Shown here: positions 52,256 through 60,930 of the stretch, in pieces
Layout: each line of letters opens with the position of its first letter
Position numbering within the stretch: the stretch's first letter is position 1
NCBI GenBank assembly: GCA_029260115.1
Contig: JAJDDW010000064.1
Location: 1-64,000, forward strand
From: Phycisphaerae bacterium
Lineage (GTDB): Bacteria; Planctomycetota; Phycisphaerae; UBA1845
Direction: 5' to 3'
Length of the DNA: 64,000 bases
Position numbers and translations under genes: made by a program
The notes under the pieces: generated by a model
What the model was told of the DNA's origin: nothing
Databases searched by the model: none
Seen by the model: only the letters and a program-made list of their open reading frames with translations

Positions 52256-53776
52256 TCATGTCCCAGGCTCGGCCTTCGTCGACGTATGAACTTGATCTTG
52301 ATCGTCCATGGGACGCACGTCAAACAATGTGCCCGCAACCTCCTCCGTGACGCGAATCACCAACGGGTCTTTAGCCGCTTGCGCCCATTGGGCCGCCGAT
52401 ATTTGTACCGGCGCTTTCATGGTCATCTCGGCCGGCGGCGCTTTCTCCGTAGGCTGTAGCGTAGGCTTGGCTGATGAATCCGCTGACGGCAGAACCTCGG
52501 CTACGGGCTTACTTTTGGTTGATATCGGCTCAGGATGCTTAATCGGGACGGCTTTAGGGAGAGGCGCTGAATCTTTATTAATCGTTGACGATGCTAACTT
52601 AGGCGTTACTTTTTTTTTTGCCATCACGGCATCTTCGCCGCCAGCTTCGATACGCGCTACAAGCTCGTTAATATCCGAGAATTGATGGCACATAGCTAAC
52701 CGAACAATCGCAGCATCGGCTAGGGCGCGAGACGCACCGCTGTAGCGAACATTGCGACGTAACTCTTCAAGCATCGACACCATATAAACAAACGTGGGAG
52801 CATCAAAAGCGCTGGCCTGCTGAGCAAGTTTTTCGCGTAGTTGAGCAGCGACATCGACCAGTTCGGTCTGAGCGCCGCACACCCGCAGCATCATCAGAGT
52901 CCGCGCATGATTGATGAGATTATCACAAAAGCGATCAACCGTGCGCCCACCTTGCAGCGCCACATCAAACGCTTGCAACGCCCCAGCCGCATCACCCAAA
53001 GCGACGCAGGCCATGACGTTGGCGGCTAGTTCGTCGTGTGGTGGCGGAATGATTTCATCCACCACATCAGACGTCAAATTTTTCGACTCGAACGACAACA
53101 CCTTATCGAGCAGTGACAACGCATCACGCATAGATCCATTGGCCAGGCGGGCGATGCGGCGGAGCACCCCGTCTTCAGCTTGAATTTTTTCGGCGTCGAG
53201 GATGGCTCGAAGATGTTCGGAAATCGAATTCGCGTCGATGGCTTTGAAGTCAAACTGTTGGCATCGGCTTTGAATGGTCGCGGGGACTTTTTCGGGGTCC
53301 GTCGTAGCCAAGACAAATTTGACGTGCTCAGGCGGCTCTTCCAGCGTTTTCAACAGCGCGTTGAACGCACCCGTGCTAAGCATATGCACTTCGTCGATAA
53401 TATATATTTTGAAACGAGAGCGTGTGGGACGGAAGGCCGCGTTGTTTCTCAGCTCGCGGATGTTATCAACACCGGTATTGCTCGCAGCATCAATCTCGAC
53501 CACGTCAACATCTTCACCTTCGGACACCGACCGGCAAGAATCACACACACAACATGGCGTGATGGTAGCCGTATCACTGGAGAGACAGTTCATCGCTTTG
53601 GCGAGAATCCTAGCCATGGAAGTTTTTCCGACACCGCGTGTGCCGGTGAACAGATATCCATGATGCACACGGCCTGATGAAATCGCATTTTTGAGCGTAG
53701 TTGCAATGGCCCCCTGCCCGACGACCTCGTCGAATGTGCTGCTTCGATATGCCCTAGCCAGGACGCGATACGCCAT
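52256..53776 (-). CDS. dnaX: DNA polymerase III subunits gamma/tau
   Basis: 506-aa clamp-loader ATPase. P-loop GTRGVGKTSMARILA (45-52 core); zinc cysteines in TPCCVCDSC (75-81); Walker B IIDEVHMLSTGAFNALLKTL; sensor VLATTDPEKVPATIQSRCQQF. Domain III ends near residue 365. A Lys/Pro-rich linker then leads to a short C-terminal block, SAAQWAQAAKDPLVIRVTEE. At codons 386-389 the coding strand has ten consecutive A (GCA AAA AAA AAA). Slippage by one base in either direction meets a stop within five codons, so the gene probably makes a full tau-like and a truncated gamma-like form. The SRP RNA lies 100 bases upstream. Confidence 0.96.
   Translation of the reverse strand: MAYRVLARAYRSSTFDEVVGQGAIATTLKNAISSGRVHHGYLFTGTRGVGKTSMARILAKAMNCLSSDTATITPCCVCDSCRSVSEGEDVDVVEIDAASNTGVDNIRELRNNAAFRPTRSRFKIYIIDEVHMLSTGAFNALLKTLEEPPEHVKFVLATTDPEKVPATIQSRCQQFDFKAIDANSISEHLRAILDAEKIQAEDGVLRRIARLANGSMRDALSLLDKVLSFESKNLTSDVVDEIIPPPHDELAANVMACVALGDAAGALQAFDVALQGGRTVDRFCDNLINHARTLMMLRVCGAQTELVDVAAQLREKLAQQASAFDAPTFVYMVSMLEELRRNVRYSGASRALADAAIVRLAMCHQFSDINELVARIEAGGEDAVMAKKKVTPKLASSTINKDSAPLPKAVPIKHPEPISTKSKPVAEVLPSADSSAKPTLQPTEKAPPAEMTMKAPVQISAAQWAQAAKDPLVIRVTEEVAGTLFDVRPMDDQDQVHTSTKAEPGT
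52610..52619 (-). promoter_or_regulatory. A10 slippage site in dnaX
   Basis: Ten A on the coding strand at codons 386-389. Losing one A gives AAG TAA; gaining one gives AGT AAC GCC TAA. Both give a product of about 390 aa lacking the C-terminal domain, as in the Thermus dnaX slippage system. Confidence 0.7.
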
Positions 53777-53875
53777 GCCTGCACTTACCCTGGAAAAACC
53801 CGATGATTCGCCGCCATCCCCATCCGGCGAGATGGTCGGTCGATCCTGTAGCCACCGACGATATTGGCCCCTATT

Positions 53876-54003
53876 GGGCGATAATCATTGACGGCCAGGC
53901 GATCCACGGCACCCGAATGGTACAAGTGGGCTGCTCTGTTTCCAGCCTGACCCGTTGCCCGCAACACCCGCTGCATGGGACCTGGCCGTCAATGATTACC
54001 GCC
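53876..54003 (-). ncRNA. ffs: Signal recognition particle RNA (small bacterial type)
   Basis: About 128 nt on the minus strand. The domain IV hallmark is CAGGCTGGAAACAGAGCAG: a GAAA tetraloop closed by CTG/CAG, with the symmetric and asymmetric internal loop bases that bind Ffh. TAATCATTGACGGCCAGG at the 5' end and its exact complement at the 3' end (18 of 18) form the terminal stem, with inner pairing (GCGGGTGTTGCGGG side against TTCGGGTGCCGTGG) partly visible. It lies directly upstream of dnaX-ybaB-recR, the same order as scr-dnaX in Bacillus. Ends are set by the outer stem and could shift by a few bases. No T-run follows, so it may be processed from the dnaX transcript. Confidence 0.92.
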
Positions 54004-54301
54004 GCAAAGACTACGACCCTCGGCCTGGGCGGATCATAGCATGTTTGGCGCAATAAGTAACTAGCCGCCCGAATGCATAATTGCGATATATCGCGTGGCA
54101 ATGCCTGCTGGGCGAGTCGTGGGCCGACAATTATTGTTACGCTTCGGCCACTATTATGCCATGCGACGCTTGGTAGCGAAGTAGGCTGACATGTTTTTAG
54201 AGATGGCAGATGTGAGTGCTTCAATAGTCTAGGCAGGTTAACCTTTCGCCAGTAGGCGAAAGAACGACCGTGCCCAACGCAAATGCGCGCAGTGCGCAAT
54301 C
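54004..54301. other. Intergenic region upstream of the SRP RNA, with an R1 repeat
   Basis: About 300 bases without a gene. The SRP RNA promoter should lie within it; none is clear. An R1 repeat is at 54231-54272. Confidence 0.45.
54231..54272. repeat. Dispersed hairpin repeat R1, copy
   Basis: CTTTCGCCAGTAGGCGAAAG is a near-perfect 8-bp palindrome with a 4-base loop, flanked by AGGCAGGTTAAC and AACGACCGTG. The reverse complement matches 63490-63531 in about 38 of 41 positions. Confidence 0.75.
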
Positions 54302-54342
54302 CAAAGCCCCGAGGCGTCATGCGGAACGACTCGGGGCCTTTG
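54302..54342 (-). terminator. Probable terminator after the Cys-rich protein gene
   Basis: GCCCCGAG and CTCGGGGC form an 8-bp stem, extended by CAAAG/CTTTG with one bulge. T-tracts are short on both sides, so termination is probable rather than certain. Confidence 0.6.
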
Positions 54343-54378
54343 TATTTAAGAAGAGCAACTCCATTCTCTTGAAGTTGT

Positions 54379-54993
54379 CTACCCTGTTGGTGTTGGTGTT
54401 ACTGGCTTGGGAGCAGGGTGACAAGAGAACGAACACGAACTCTCATTCGTACCGCAATTCACACCCGCAACACCATGATCACAGGCTCCTACAGCTAGGG
54501 TTACGCACGCGGAGCAAGTCAGGGCAGCAAATGCTGCGGGATCCTCCCCGTCTGGGGATTCGGGAACGACAATAACGCTCTGCCCACTCAAGAGGTTAGT
54601 TACATTGCCCGCAGAGTCTACTAATTGTGTGGTGCCATCTACACTCTTCAGCATGCCGCTTTCGATCGTGTCACCGAGAAAGATCACGGAATCCTTACCC
54701 AACGATCGTTGCAGCCCCACCAATCTAACTGCTTTTGTAACTACCAGTACAGGATGATCACCGCCCAATACAAGTTGATCAAAGCCGTCGACAGCTTGCC
54801 GTGCGGCGCGCGTAAAGCCAACGAACTTCACGGGACGGTCCAGCACGATGTAATCATAGTCAACTGCCTTCACGTCTTGATTCTGCTTCGCCACAACTGG
54901 AGCGTCTTGCTGTTCCGTAGCTACAACATTTTGAACCTCTACAGCAATAACTACCGCACCAAACGCCACCAAACTTACCAAGAGTTTCTGCAT
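54379..54993 (-). CDS. Exported Cys-rich protein of unknown function
   Basis: 204-aa protein with a signal peptide-like start (KLLVSLVAFGAVVIAVEV). The middle is beta-rich (DYIVLDRPVKFVGFTRAARQ and LVGLQRSLGKDSVIFLGDTI). The C-terminal 50 residues hold seven cysteines (TCSACVTLAVGACDHG, then CGTNESSCSFSC), likely disulfide-bonded outside the cytoplasm, followed by a Pro/Thr tail. I do not recognise a family. An eight-base tandem repeat lies 28-67 bases before the start codon. Confidence 0.62.
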   Translation of the reverse strand: MQKLLVSLVAFGAVVIAVEVQNVVATEQQDAPVVAKQNQDVKAVDYDYIVLDRPVKFVGFTRAARQAVDGFDQLVLGGDHPVLVVTKAVRLVGLQRSLGKDSVIFLGDTIESGMLKSVDGTTQLVDSAGNVTNLLSGQSVIVVPESPDGEDPAAFAALTCSACVTLAVGACDHGVAGVNCGTNESSCSFSCHPAPKPVTPTPTG

Positions 54994-55020
54994 GAGACTT
55001 CTCCAATCATCGAGTTATAA

Positions 55021-55060
55021 GGAAAGGAGGAAAGGAGGAAAGGAGGAAAGGAGGAAAGGA
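55021..55060. repeat. Tandem octamer repeat (GGAAAGGA)5
   Basis: Five perfect copies of GGAAAGGA, directly upstream of the Cys-rich exported protein gene. Copy number change would alter spacing in its promoter or leader. Confidence 0.92.
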
Positions 55061-55520
55061 GCAGGCATGCCCGCATCATCCAGTCCACATTACATCTGTT
55101 CAATGATTCTACTGTGCAGCCCGATAAAGTCAAGTGTGCTACATTGGAACCATCTTTGCGTATGTCGGCTGAACACACTCAATAAATGAGTTGGTGACCG
55201 GAAAATGCCTTACCAAAGACCAAGAAGTTCAGGGTGATATATCTCGTTATCATTATCACATCAATTCTCGAATTCACCCTGCAGAATACTCGAAAATCCG
55301 TGCGGGCCGGGTTATAGGACAGCCTTTCTGTGTCGCAACCGGACACAATGGCGTCACTTATTACCACATTAAGGATGATACCTGATTCCCAATCTCGTTT
55401 TATGGTATATGATTTACACAGGTGGCGGTGCAGGCGAATTACCCTACCCCGACCGCGTTTGTGCCGCCATCTCTTTTTTTATTTGTTTTAATTGCCTTGC
55501 AATAATTATTTACACTTGGC

Positions 55521-55548
55521 GTTCGCGCGGGCTAAAGCCCGTGGCTCG
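55521..55548. repeat. Dispersed repeat R3, copy
   Basis: GCGCGGGCTAAAGCCCGTGG, then CTCG; GGGCTAAAGCCC is a palindrome. Related copies are at 49518-49544 and, inverted, at 63191-63219. Confidence 0.55.
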
Positions 55549-55560
55549 ATTTATACCGGT

Positions 55561-57225
55561 CTAAGGGCGATGCCATTCGCTGCACGTCGCGCACATATCG
55601 TGATCCGAATAATCATCGCGGCTATGCGCGTCGCGCACCTGCTGATAATTTTTCGAGCGCCAAATCTGGGCGAGAGAATTATCCGTTAACGAACCGATAG
55701 CTGATCGACCGCGAAAATCCTGATCGCACAATACCACATCGCCATTGGCCAAGACCACACAGCGATTGCGAACACGCGAACAAGCCGTGCGGGGCGAGGG
55801 AGCCATGTTCATGACACTGTGATCAGCAAACTGATGGGCGTAGTGACTCGCGCCACTAATAGCTACCGTACCCAGCTTCCCATACCAGCCATCAAAAAAA
55901 ACATCCAACTCCTGCACGTTTTCTTTGGCTTTGGTTATCTCTGGCACGACTAACGGAATCGCACTGCCACGCTGTTGACATTTTTCAGTCACGCGGTCCA
56001 TGTTTCGGCGGACGTGTTCCAAGCTTGCCGATGACGGACTATTGGGCGACATCAATTGCCCATACAAGTCCGGCGACCAAGCATCGAGCACAATGTTTAG
56101 GATGTCAACTTGGTTATCAATCATCGCGTCGATATGCTCGTCTGTCATCACAGCCGCGTGCGTTCGGACGGCTATGCCAAATATCGGCGACCCACTACGC
56201 TGACCCGTGCGAATGGCAGCGAGAATAGCGGGGAAGTGCGGATGCAACAAAGGATCCCCAAACCCGCCGAGGACCATCAAACTATCATCGAAAGCGCTAA
56301 GTTCTTCGGCAATGTTTCGTACTATCTCAGACTTAATAGGCCCGCGCGCCGGCACGCACTGTCCGCGTGGGCGGAGCAACGCATTGGGATAGCTATCCTG
56401 CGTAGTCAACTCAATCTCAACTTCGCGCGGTAATGCCTGCACCGTTTCGCTGGCCCGCTTCATCAACCATCTACCTACGCTGGCTTCGTCATGCACATCG
56501 TCAGCCGCTAAAAACGCTTCGAGCGATGACACCCCCCGGCTGGTATCCGCTTGCAATCGGCCTGCAGCGTATCGAAGTTCGACAGGGATTTCGCAACAAC
56601 CCGGCAAAAAAATCTGATCCTTACGTGGGACATCAGGCTGGTAACCAAACACCCAGCCGATGGGAATACTTTTCTTGGCTAACTCATCCACCGCATCTCG
56701 ATGCAAAAGCAATCCAGACAAACCCGGCGGCGCCTGCGTGAATGTCATGGTGATTTCTTCTTCTTCCGCGACGCAATCTTGATGATCTATCATACGGTCA
56801 GCCAGGACCGGATCGAACGCCGCAGCCGCCGATGGCACGCAAAGACAATAGTCAGCCGTGACGGTTTCCAACACTTGCGCAAGCAGCGAGGCGTCCATAA
56901 ACTCATCGTAACTCGTCGTGCCTCCCAACCCGCCACGCCAACCGTCAAGCGACCATTTTCTAGCCGAGCGCACCAACGAACGCCAAGGGGTGGCTATTAT
57001 CTGTGCCGGGTGCAGCGTAATCGGCGCATCAGCCAAAAGCGCTGCGCACCGCGCGTGTTGCTCAACAGGACAAACTACATGAATCTCCCCGACCCGCATC
57101 GCTTTAGCTACGCGATCAATCGTGCGTCGAAGAACGGGCACACCGTCAAGCTCATCGCACAGTCGGCTGCGCGTGCCCAAAGGCGTTTCGTCAAGATTCG
57201 CGATCATGACAGCAATAACTTTCAT
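55561..57225 (-). CDS. Nucleotidyltransferase fused to a degenerate radical-SAM/SPASM domain
   Basis: 554-aa fusion. Residues 1-235 resemble CMP-sugar/SpsF-type nucleotidyltransferases: MKVIAVMIANLDETPLGTRS, then LDGVPVLRRTIDRVAKA. Residues about 285-480 follow the radical-SAM barrel pattern, including LMVLGGFGDPLLHPHFPAIL, the GGEP-like element. The expected CxxxCxxC that would bind the 4Fe-4S/SAM cluster is absent: the region reads LTTQDSYPNALLRPRG. The C-terminal SPASM-like domain keeps cysteines (CSRVRNRCVVLANGDVVLCD and CATC). SAM radical chemistry is therefore unlikely unless ligands come from elsewhere. It overlaps the Maf-type gene by four bases, so both probably act in glycan addition to surface proteins. 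Confidence 0.75.
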   Translation of the reverse strand: MKVIAVMIANLDETPLGTRSRLCDELDGVPVLRRTIDRVAKAMRVGEIHVVCPVEQHARCAALLADAPITLHPAQIIATPWRSLVRSARKWSLDGWRGGLGGTTSYDEFMDASLLAQVLETVTADYCLCVPSAAAAFDPVLADRMIDHQDCVAEEEEITMTFTQAPPGLSGLLLHRDAVDELAKKSIPIGWVFGYQPDVPRKDQIFLPGCCEIPVELRYAAGRLQADTSRGVSSLEAFLAADDVHDEASVGRWLMKRASETVQALPREVEIELTTQDSYPNALLRPRGQCVPARGPIKSEIVRNIAEELSAFDDSLMVLGGFGDPLLHPHFPAILAAIRTGQRSGSPIFGIAVRTHAAVMTDEHIDAMIDNQVDILNIVLDAWSPDLYGQLMSPNSPSSASLEHVRRNMDRVTEKCQQRGSAIPLVVPEITKAKENVQELDVFFDGWYGKLGTVAISGASHYAHQFADHSVMNMAPSPRTACSRVRNRCVVLANGDVVLCDQDFRGRSAIGSLTDNSLAQIWRSKNYQQVRDAHSRDDYSDHDMCATCSEWHRP

Positions 57226-59162
57226 GATTTTTTCTGTGCTTCCTCGACACGATGGCGAGCCTGTTTGATGACATCGAACATTTCCTTTGCACCCTCAGCG
57301 ACTTCTTTCATAAAACGAATGTCCCGATCAAGCTGTTTTTTAGCCCGAGCTTTTTCATCATGCTCAACCGCCCCGATACGCCTATCCGCGGAATATCGCT
57401 GCAGCTCAGCCGTCTGCGTGGCAGCGTTGACAATAAGATAGCCTCGACTCTCGCGCGACACTTTTGTACGCAGCTCGTCAATGCGGACAAGCTTGCGATT
57501 AAACACGTCGGGCTGATCTAACAAGCCCTGTAACTGTCGAAGTAATACCAATAACTGTTCGCAGGTGGACCGGACCTCTTTCAATTCATCCAACCGTGTA
57601 GAAAGCTCGCACCGCGTAGGCTCTAACCCGCTCGTCTCACGCCAGTTTACAGATTCTCGATAAGCAAACCGCTGCGGATCAATTGGCTCATGGCAATAAC
57701 GCTGCGCGGCGTCTTCGAGCGAAATAGGATTCGCGCCGCGAATCGCAGCCCCACCTTCCGTGGCATTGAACACTGTACGCGACACGCCAGCTATATCTTT
57801 TTCAAATTGTTCGAGATAGGTAAACAATAGCTCGTCCGTATAGAGCGTAGAACTATCGACGCCGCGCACCTTACGGAGGATTGGCCCATTACGTGCGATA
57901 CGGTCCCATTCTTTCATTTCGATCGAGTTATAACGATTGATTTCGCTCCGCCAGGCCTGGTGAATCTCTACACCCGGCACGTAAAACACATGCCCCGTAA
58001 AGGCTAAGTCCTGTCCCACGAAAATGATCGGGTCACATCCTAAATAGTTAGCCAGGTAAAAGGCCAGGTGCGCGACAGTTGCCCCAGCCGTTAACCCATC
58101 GCGGGCAGCGAGCGACTCGCCAATCAACAGCTCGGCCCACGCATTATGCAACAAGGAAACTGGGCCTGGATAATGATCGATCACCGCTTCGGATGCTTTA
58201 GGCTCTGCGACAAGATGCACGTTAGTTAGATCGCCAGCGATTTCATAAAACTTTCGGGACATAGCATGAAAATCGAGACTGGTTACAAAATCTGGCACGA
58301 TGCCACGCTGCATTAATGGCTTCAACGAAGTCTGCACCGCAATGATCACCGCTCGGCCTTTCAATGCTTTGAGCTGATCGATATTACGCGACAGCGATGG
58401 GCCTGCTGAAACTATGATGCAAGGATCACCCACGAAACGATCCTTGAGCATGTCAATCGGCGGCGTGGAAACGTAGGTACGCAGATTCATCGCGATGTTA
58501 CGACAAGTAATACGCGAGTTAGCCATCAGCGTCGTGAGGCTCATGTGGGTAAACGTCACAAACTCCGACACGACGTTCGTGATCGCATGCTGCGCACCCT
58601 GAGCAATCTTCATCGAGGCCGCATGGTCAACGAACTGGGCACCAATCATCATCAGCGTATGGTGAGGCTGAAGCACTTGGTGCACGCGCACTTTGTCGTC
58701 GTCTGTTAAAAATAAAAGTTTGCCTGAAGCCAGCATGTCAGACACATCGATATGCGCTAACGCCGTAGCTAACAGCGGAATCGATGGCTCACAGCAGACA
58801 ATGATAAAATCGCTGCGTAGTCGCGCGTATAGTGCCTTGATGTGATACCCCAACCCGAAACCGCGCACGACGAAGCAATATTTTTCGTCTATCTCTACGC
58901 CTTCGATCAGGCTCCGCGCTTCAGCTTGTGGATCGTATCGGCTGTGTAAATAAATCGACTTGCCATCCGGCGTATCCATGCGGGCGGTCAACTCGCCCGA
59001 ACGCGTAGACTCAACCGGTATCCGTGCTTGGTCAGCCACCGCGTCAATCTGCATAGCTAGCTCAGGATCACATTGCCACATCGCACGCATGTTGCCCAAG
59101 AAAATATGATTCACCTGGCTGGTAGAGCTGGACAAAGTTGTTGATGTTACTGTTGCGACCAC
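57222..59162 (-). CDS. Maf-type (DUF115) glycosyltransferase-like protein
   Basis: 646-aa protein of the motility-associated factor family, which transfers nonulosonic acids or related sugars to flagellins and other surface proteins in several bacteria. The DUF115 core (about 230-430) has GDPCIIVSAGPSLSRNIDQL, VPDFVTSLDFHAMSRKFYEI and CDPIIFVGQDLAFTGHVFYV. The C-terminal 150 residues are charged and helical, a likely coiled coil. No flagellin gene is in the window, so the target protein is unknown. The downstream fusion gene overlaps by four bases. Confidence 0.87.
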   Translation of the reverse strand: MVATVTSTTLSSSTSQVNHIFLGNMRAMWQCDPELAMQIDAVADQARIPVESTRSGELTARMDTPDGKSIYLHSRYDPQAEARSLIEGVEIDEKYCFVVRGFGLGYHIKALYARLRSDFIIVCCEPSIPLLATALAHIDVSDMLASGKLLFLTDDDKVRVHQVLQPHHTLMMIGAQFVDHAASMKIAQGAQHAITNVVSEFVTFTHMSLTTLMANSRITCRNIAMNLRTYVSTPPIDMLKDRFVGDPCIIVSAGPSLSRNIDQLKALKGRAVIIAVQTSLKPLMQRGIVPDFVTSLDFHAMSRKFYEIAGDLTNVHLVAEPKASEAVIDHYPGPVSLLHNAWAELLIGESLAARDGLTAGATVAHLAFYLANYLGCDPIIFVGQDLAFTGHVFYVPGVEIHQAWRSEINRYNSIEMKEWDRIARNGPILRKVRGVDSSTLYTDELLFTYLEQFEKDIAGVSRTVFNATEGGAAIRGANPISLEDAAQRYCHEPIDPQRFAYRESVNWRETSGLEPTRCELSTRLDELKEVRSTCEQLLVLLRQLQGLLDQPDVFNRKLVRIDELRTKVSRESRGYLIVNAATQTAELQRYSADRRIGAVEHDEKARAKKQLDRDIRFMKEVAEGAKEMFDVIKQARHRVEEAQKKS

Positions 59163-59279
59163 AGGATGCGCCCTTGAAGAATAAAGTTAATGCGCCAATA
59201 TATGCAATTTAATGAGTGGCATGGTCTAGTGCCATCTTATGACCATCCGGTAATTATTTTTAGCCGACGTTACCGCTCA

Positions 59280-59306
59280 GTCATTCCCGCGCAGGTGGGA
59301 ATGATG
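59280..59306. repeat. Dispersed palindromic repeat R2, copy
   Basis: TCATTCCCGCGCAGGTGGGA, then ATGA; inverted ends match the other R2 copies. Located in the gap between aat and the Maf gene. Confidence 0.65.
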
Positions 59307-59382
59307 GCCTGCAGGATTTCCCATTTCACATTCTGCATTCTGCTACTGAGTCTGCACATTCCAATATCGGCGGCCCTGATCG

Positions 59383-59985
59383 CTACCCATGAGACGAATC
59401 GTCGCTTACAAACGATCGCGGCAGCTCAATCGCCAGGCTAAGACGATCCAGATATTCGTCGCGCGGAATCTCCTTCGCCCCCAACGAGCTAAGGTGTTCG
59501 GTCATAAATTGAATGTCCAATAGCACGAAATTTCGCTGTTGCAATCGCTGCACCAGATGTACCAGCGCGACCTTGGAAGCGTTCGTGGCCGTGTGAAACA
59601 TGGACTCGCCGAAAAATCCGCCGCCGATGACCACGCCATACAGCCCGCCGACGAGACAGCCATCTTGCCAAGTCTCGACGCTATGGGCAAACCCCAAAGC
59701 ATGCAGCCTTTGGTAAGCAATTAGAATATCTTTGGATATCCATGTACCCTCGCTTCGATCCGCACAACATCGCATCACACCGGCGAAATCGGCATCGAAG
59801 CGCACGTCAAACTCACCGCGCCTCACTACGGCTCTTAGCGACCGCGAAATCACCAACCCATCCAACGGTAAAATCGCCCGAGGGTCCGGCGCGAGCCAGT
59901 GCATCGAACCATCATCGTCAGCCATTGGGAAAATGCCCACGGAATAAGCCGCGAGTAACTTTTCTGGTGATAGGTCAAGATTCAT
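59383..59985 (-). CDS. aat: Leucyl/phenylalanyl-tRNA-protein transferase
   Basis: 200-aa L/F-transferase that adds Leu or Phe to proteins with N-terminal Arg or Lys, feeding them to ClpSAP. Family blocks: LLAAYSVGIFPMADDDGSMH, WLAPDPRAILPLDGLVISRS, EGTWISKDILIAYQRLHALG, then GGLYGVVIGGGFFGESMF and LLDIQFMTEHLSSLGAKEI. Length is normal. It overlaps the upstream HAD hydrolase gene by four bases. Confidence 0.96.
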   Translation of the reverse strand: MNLDLSPEKLLAAYSVGIFPMADDDGSMHWLAPDPRAILPLDGLVISRSLRAVVRRGEFDVRFDADFAGVMRCCADRSEGTWISKDILIAYQRLHALGFAHSVETWQDGCLVGGLYGVVIGGGFFGESMFHTATNASKVALVHLVQRLQQRNFVLLDIQFMTEHLSSLGAKEIPRDEYLDRLSLAIELPRSFVSDDSSHG

Positions 59986-60752
59986 CGCGAACCTAAACTG
60001 CGTAGCAAAGGTGGCAGCTCATCCAGCCCCGTAATCACGTGACTCCCCCGCACGTTAAGCCTAGGCTGAGGTCGATGGTGCAACACCAATACCGTTTCCA
60101 TGCCGAGCGAGGCAGGCCCTTTGACATCGTTATCCACGCGGTCGCCTATAAACAACGCCCGGCTGGCACTCACCCCCATATGGTCCAGCGCTAATTCGTA
60201 AATGCGCCTGCTCGGCTTCATCACCCTAACCATTGACGAGTAAATACGCGTCGGGAAATAGTCTAATAGCCCTTCCTCCCGCAGGCAGCTATCCACCGCG
60301 ATTCGGGGTAGCCAAGTGTTTGAGACTATACCAAGCTTATAGCCCGATTCATGCAACGCCGCGACTACACTATTGGCTTGATCATCTTTATGGAAAAGTT
60401 TTTCCACGGCGGGCAGGGTTCCGTACACGATGTCCTGCGTCTGCTCGTCGTCGAGATGAATGCCCAGCTTGCGATGGGCACGCGCGACCGTCTCAACCAT
60501 CTGTACTTCTCGTCGAATAATACGCGAGCGAATATATGCATAAACAAAAGTGCGTCGCAAAATTTTCAGATACTTCGCCAGCGGGGGCACAGCGATACCA
60601 TCAGCACACAACGTATCATACGCATGCGTGCCAGCTACAGATACGACCTCCGTCGGGCTGCCCGCATGAAAATGAAGCAGCGTATCACCGAGATCAAAAA
60701 GAACAGCGTCTATCACAATAATCTTCGCTAAGCCTGCGAGACACGAACCCAA
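59982..60752 (-). CDS. HAD-superfamily hydrolase
   Basis: 256-aa haloacid-dehalogenase-type hydrolase. Motif I DAVLFDLGDTLLHFHAG with the nucleophile Asp near residue 20; a helical cap follows; motif II GIVSNTWLP; motif III Lys in VRVMKPSRRIYELAL; motif IV ALFIGDRVDNDVKGPASLG. Substrate is not predictable. The track start is a TTG; a GTG closer to motif I (before IDAVLFD) is a possible alternative. It overlaps aat by four bases. Confidence 0.87.
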   Translation of the reverse strand: MGSCLAGLAKIIVIDAVLFDLGDTLLHFHAGSPTEVVSVAGTHAYDTLCADGIAVPPLAKYLKILRRTFVYAYIRSRIIRREVQMVETVARAHRKLGIHLDDEQTQDIVYGTLPAVEKLFHKDDQANSVVAALHESGYKLGIVSNTWLPRIAVDSCLREEGLLDYFPTRIYSSMVRVMKPSRRIYELALDHMGVSASRALFIGDRVDNDVKGPASLGMETVLVLHHRPQPRLNVRGSHVITGLDELPPLLRSLGSR

Positions 60753-60930
60753 TTACCAGGGATTCTACCAGTGGCTATCATACACGCTGGTAGAAAGCCT
60801 ATCCAATATTTATTTGGAACGGCATACCTCATGATGTAGACTAGGGGTGAAGCCAAAGGAGAATCTGAGAATGAATGGCTAAGTAGCCTATAATTCTACA
60901 AGAAAACCATGTAAACAATCGAAGCGGCTC

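Larger units (their letters stand above)
54994..55560. other. Intergenic region with tandem repeat and R3 copy
   Basis: About 570 bases. It contains the GGAAAGGA tandem array (55021-55060) and an R3 repeat (55521-55548); ORFs here look random. Confidence 0.5.
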
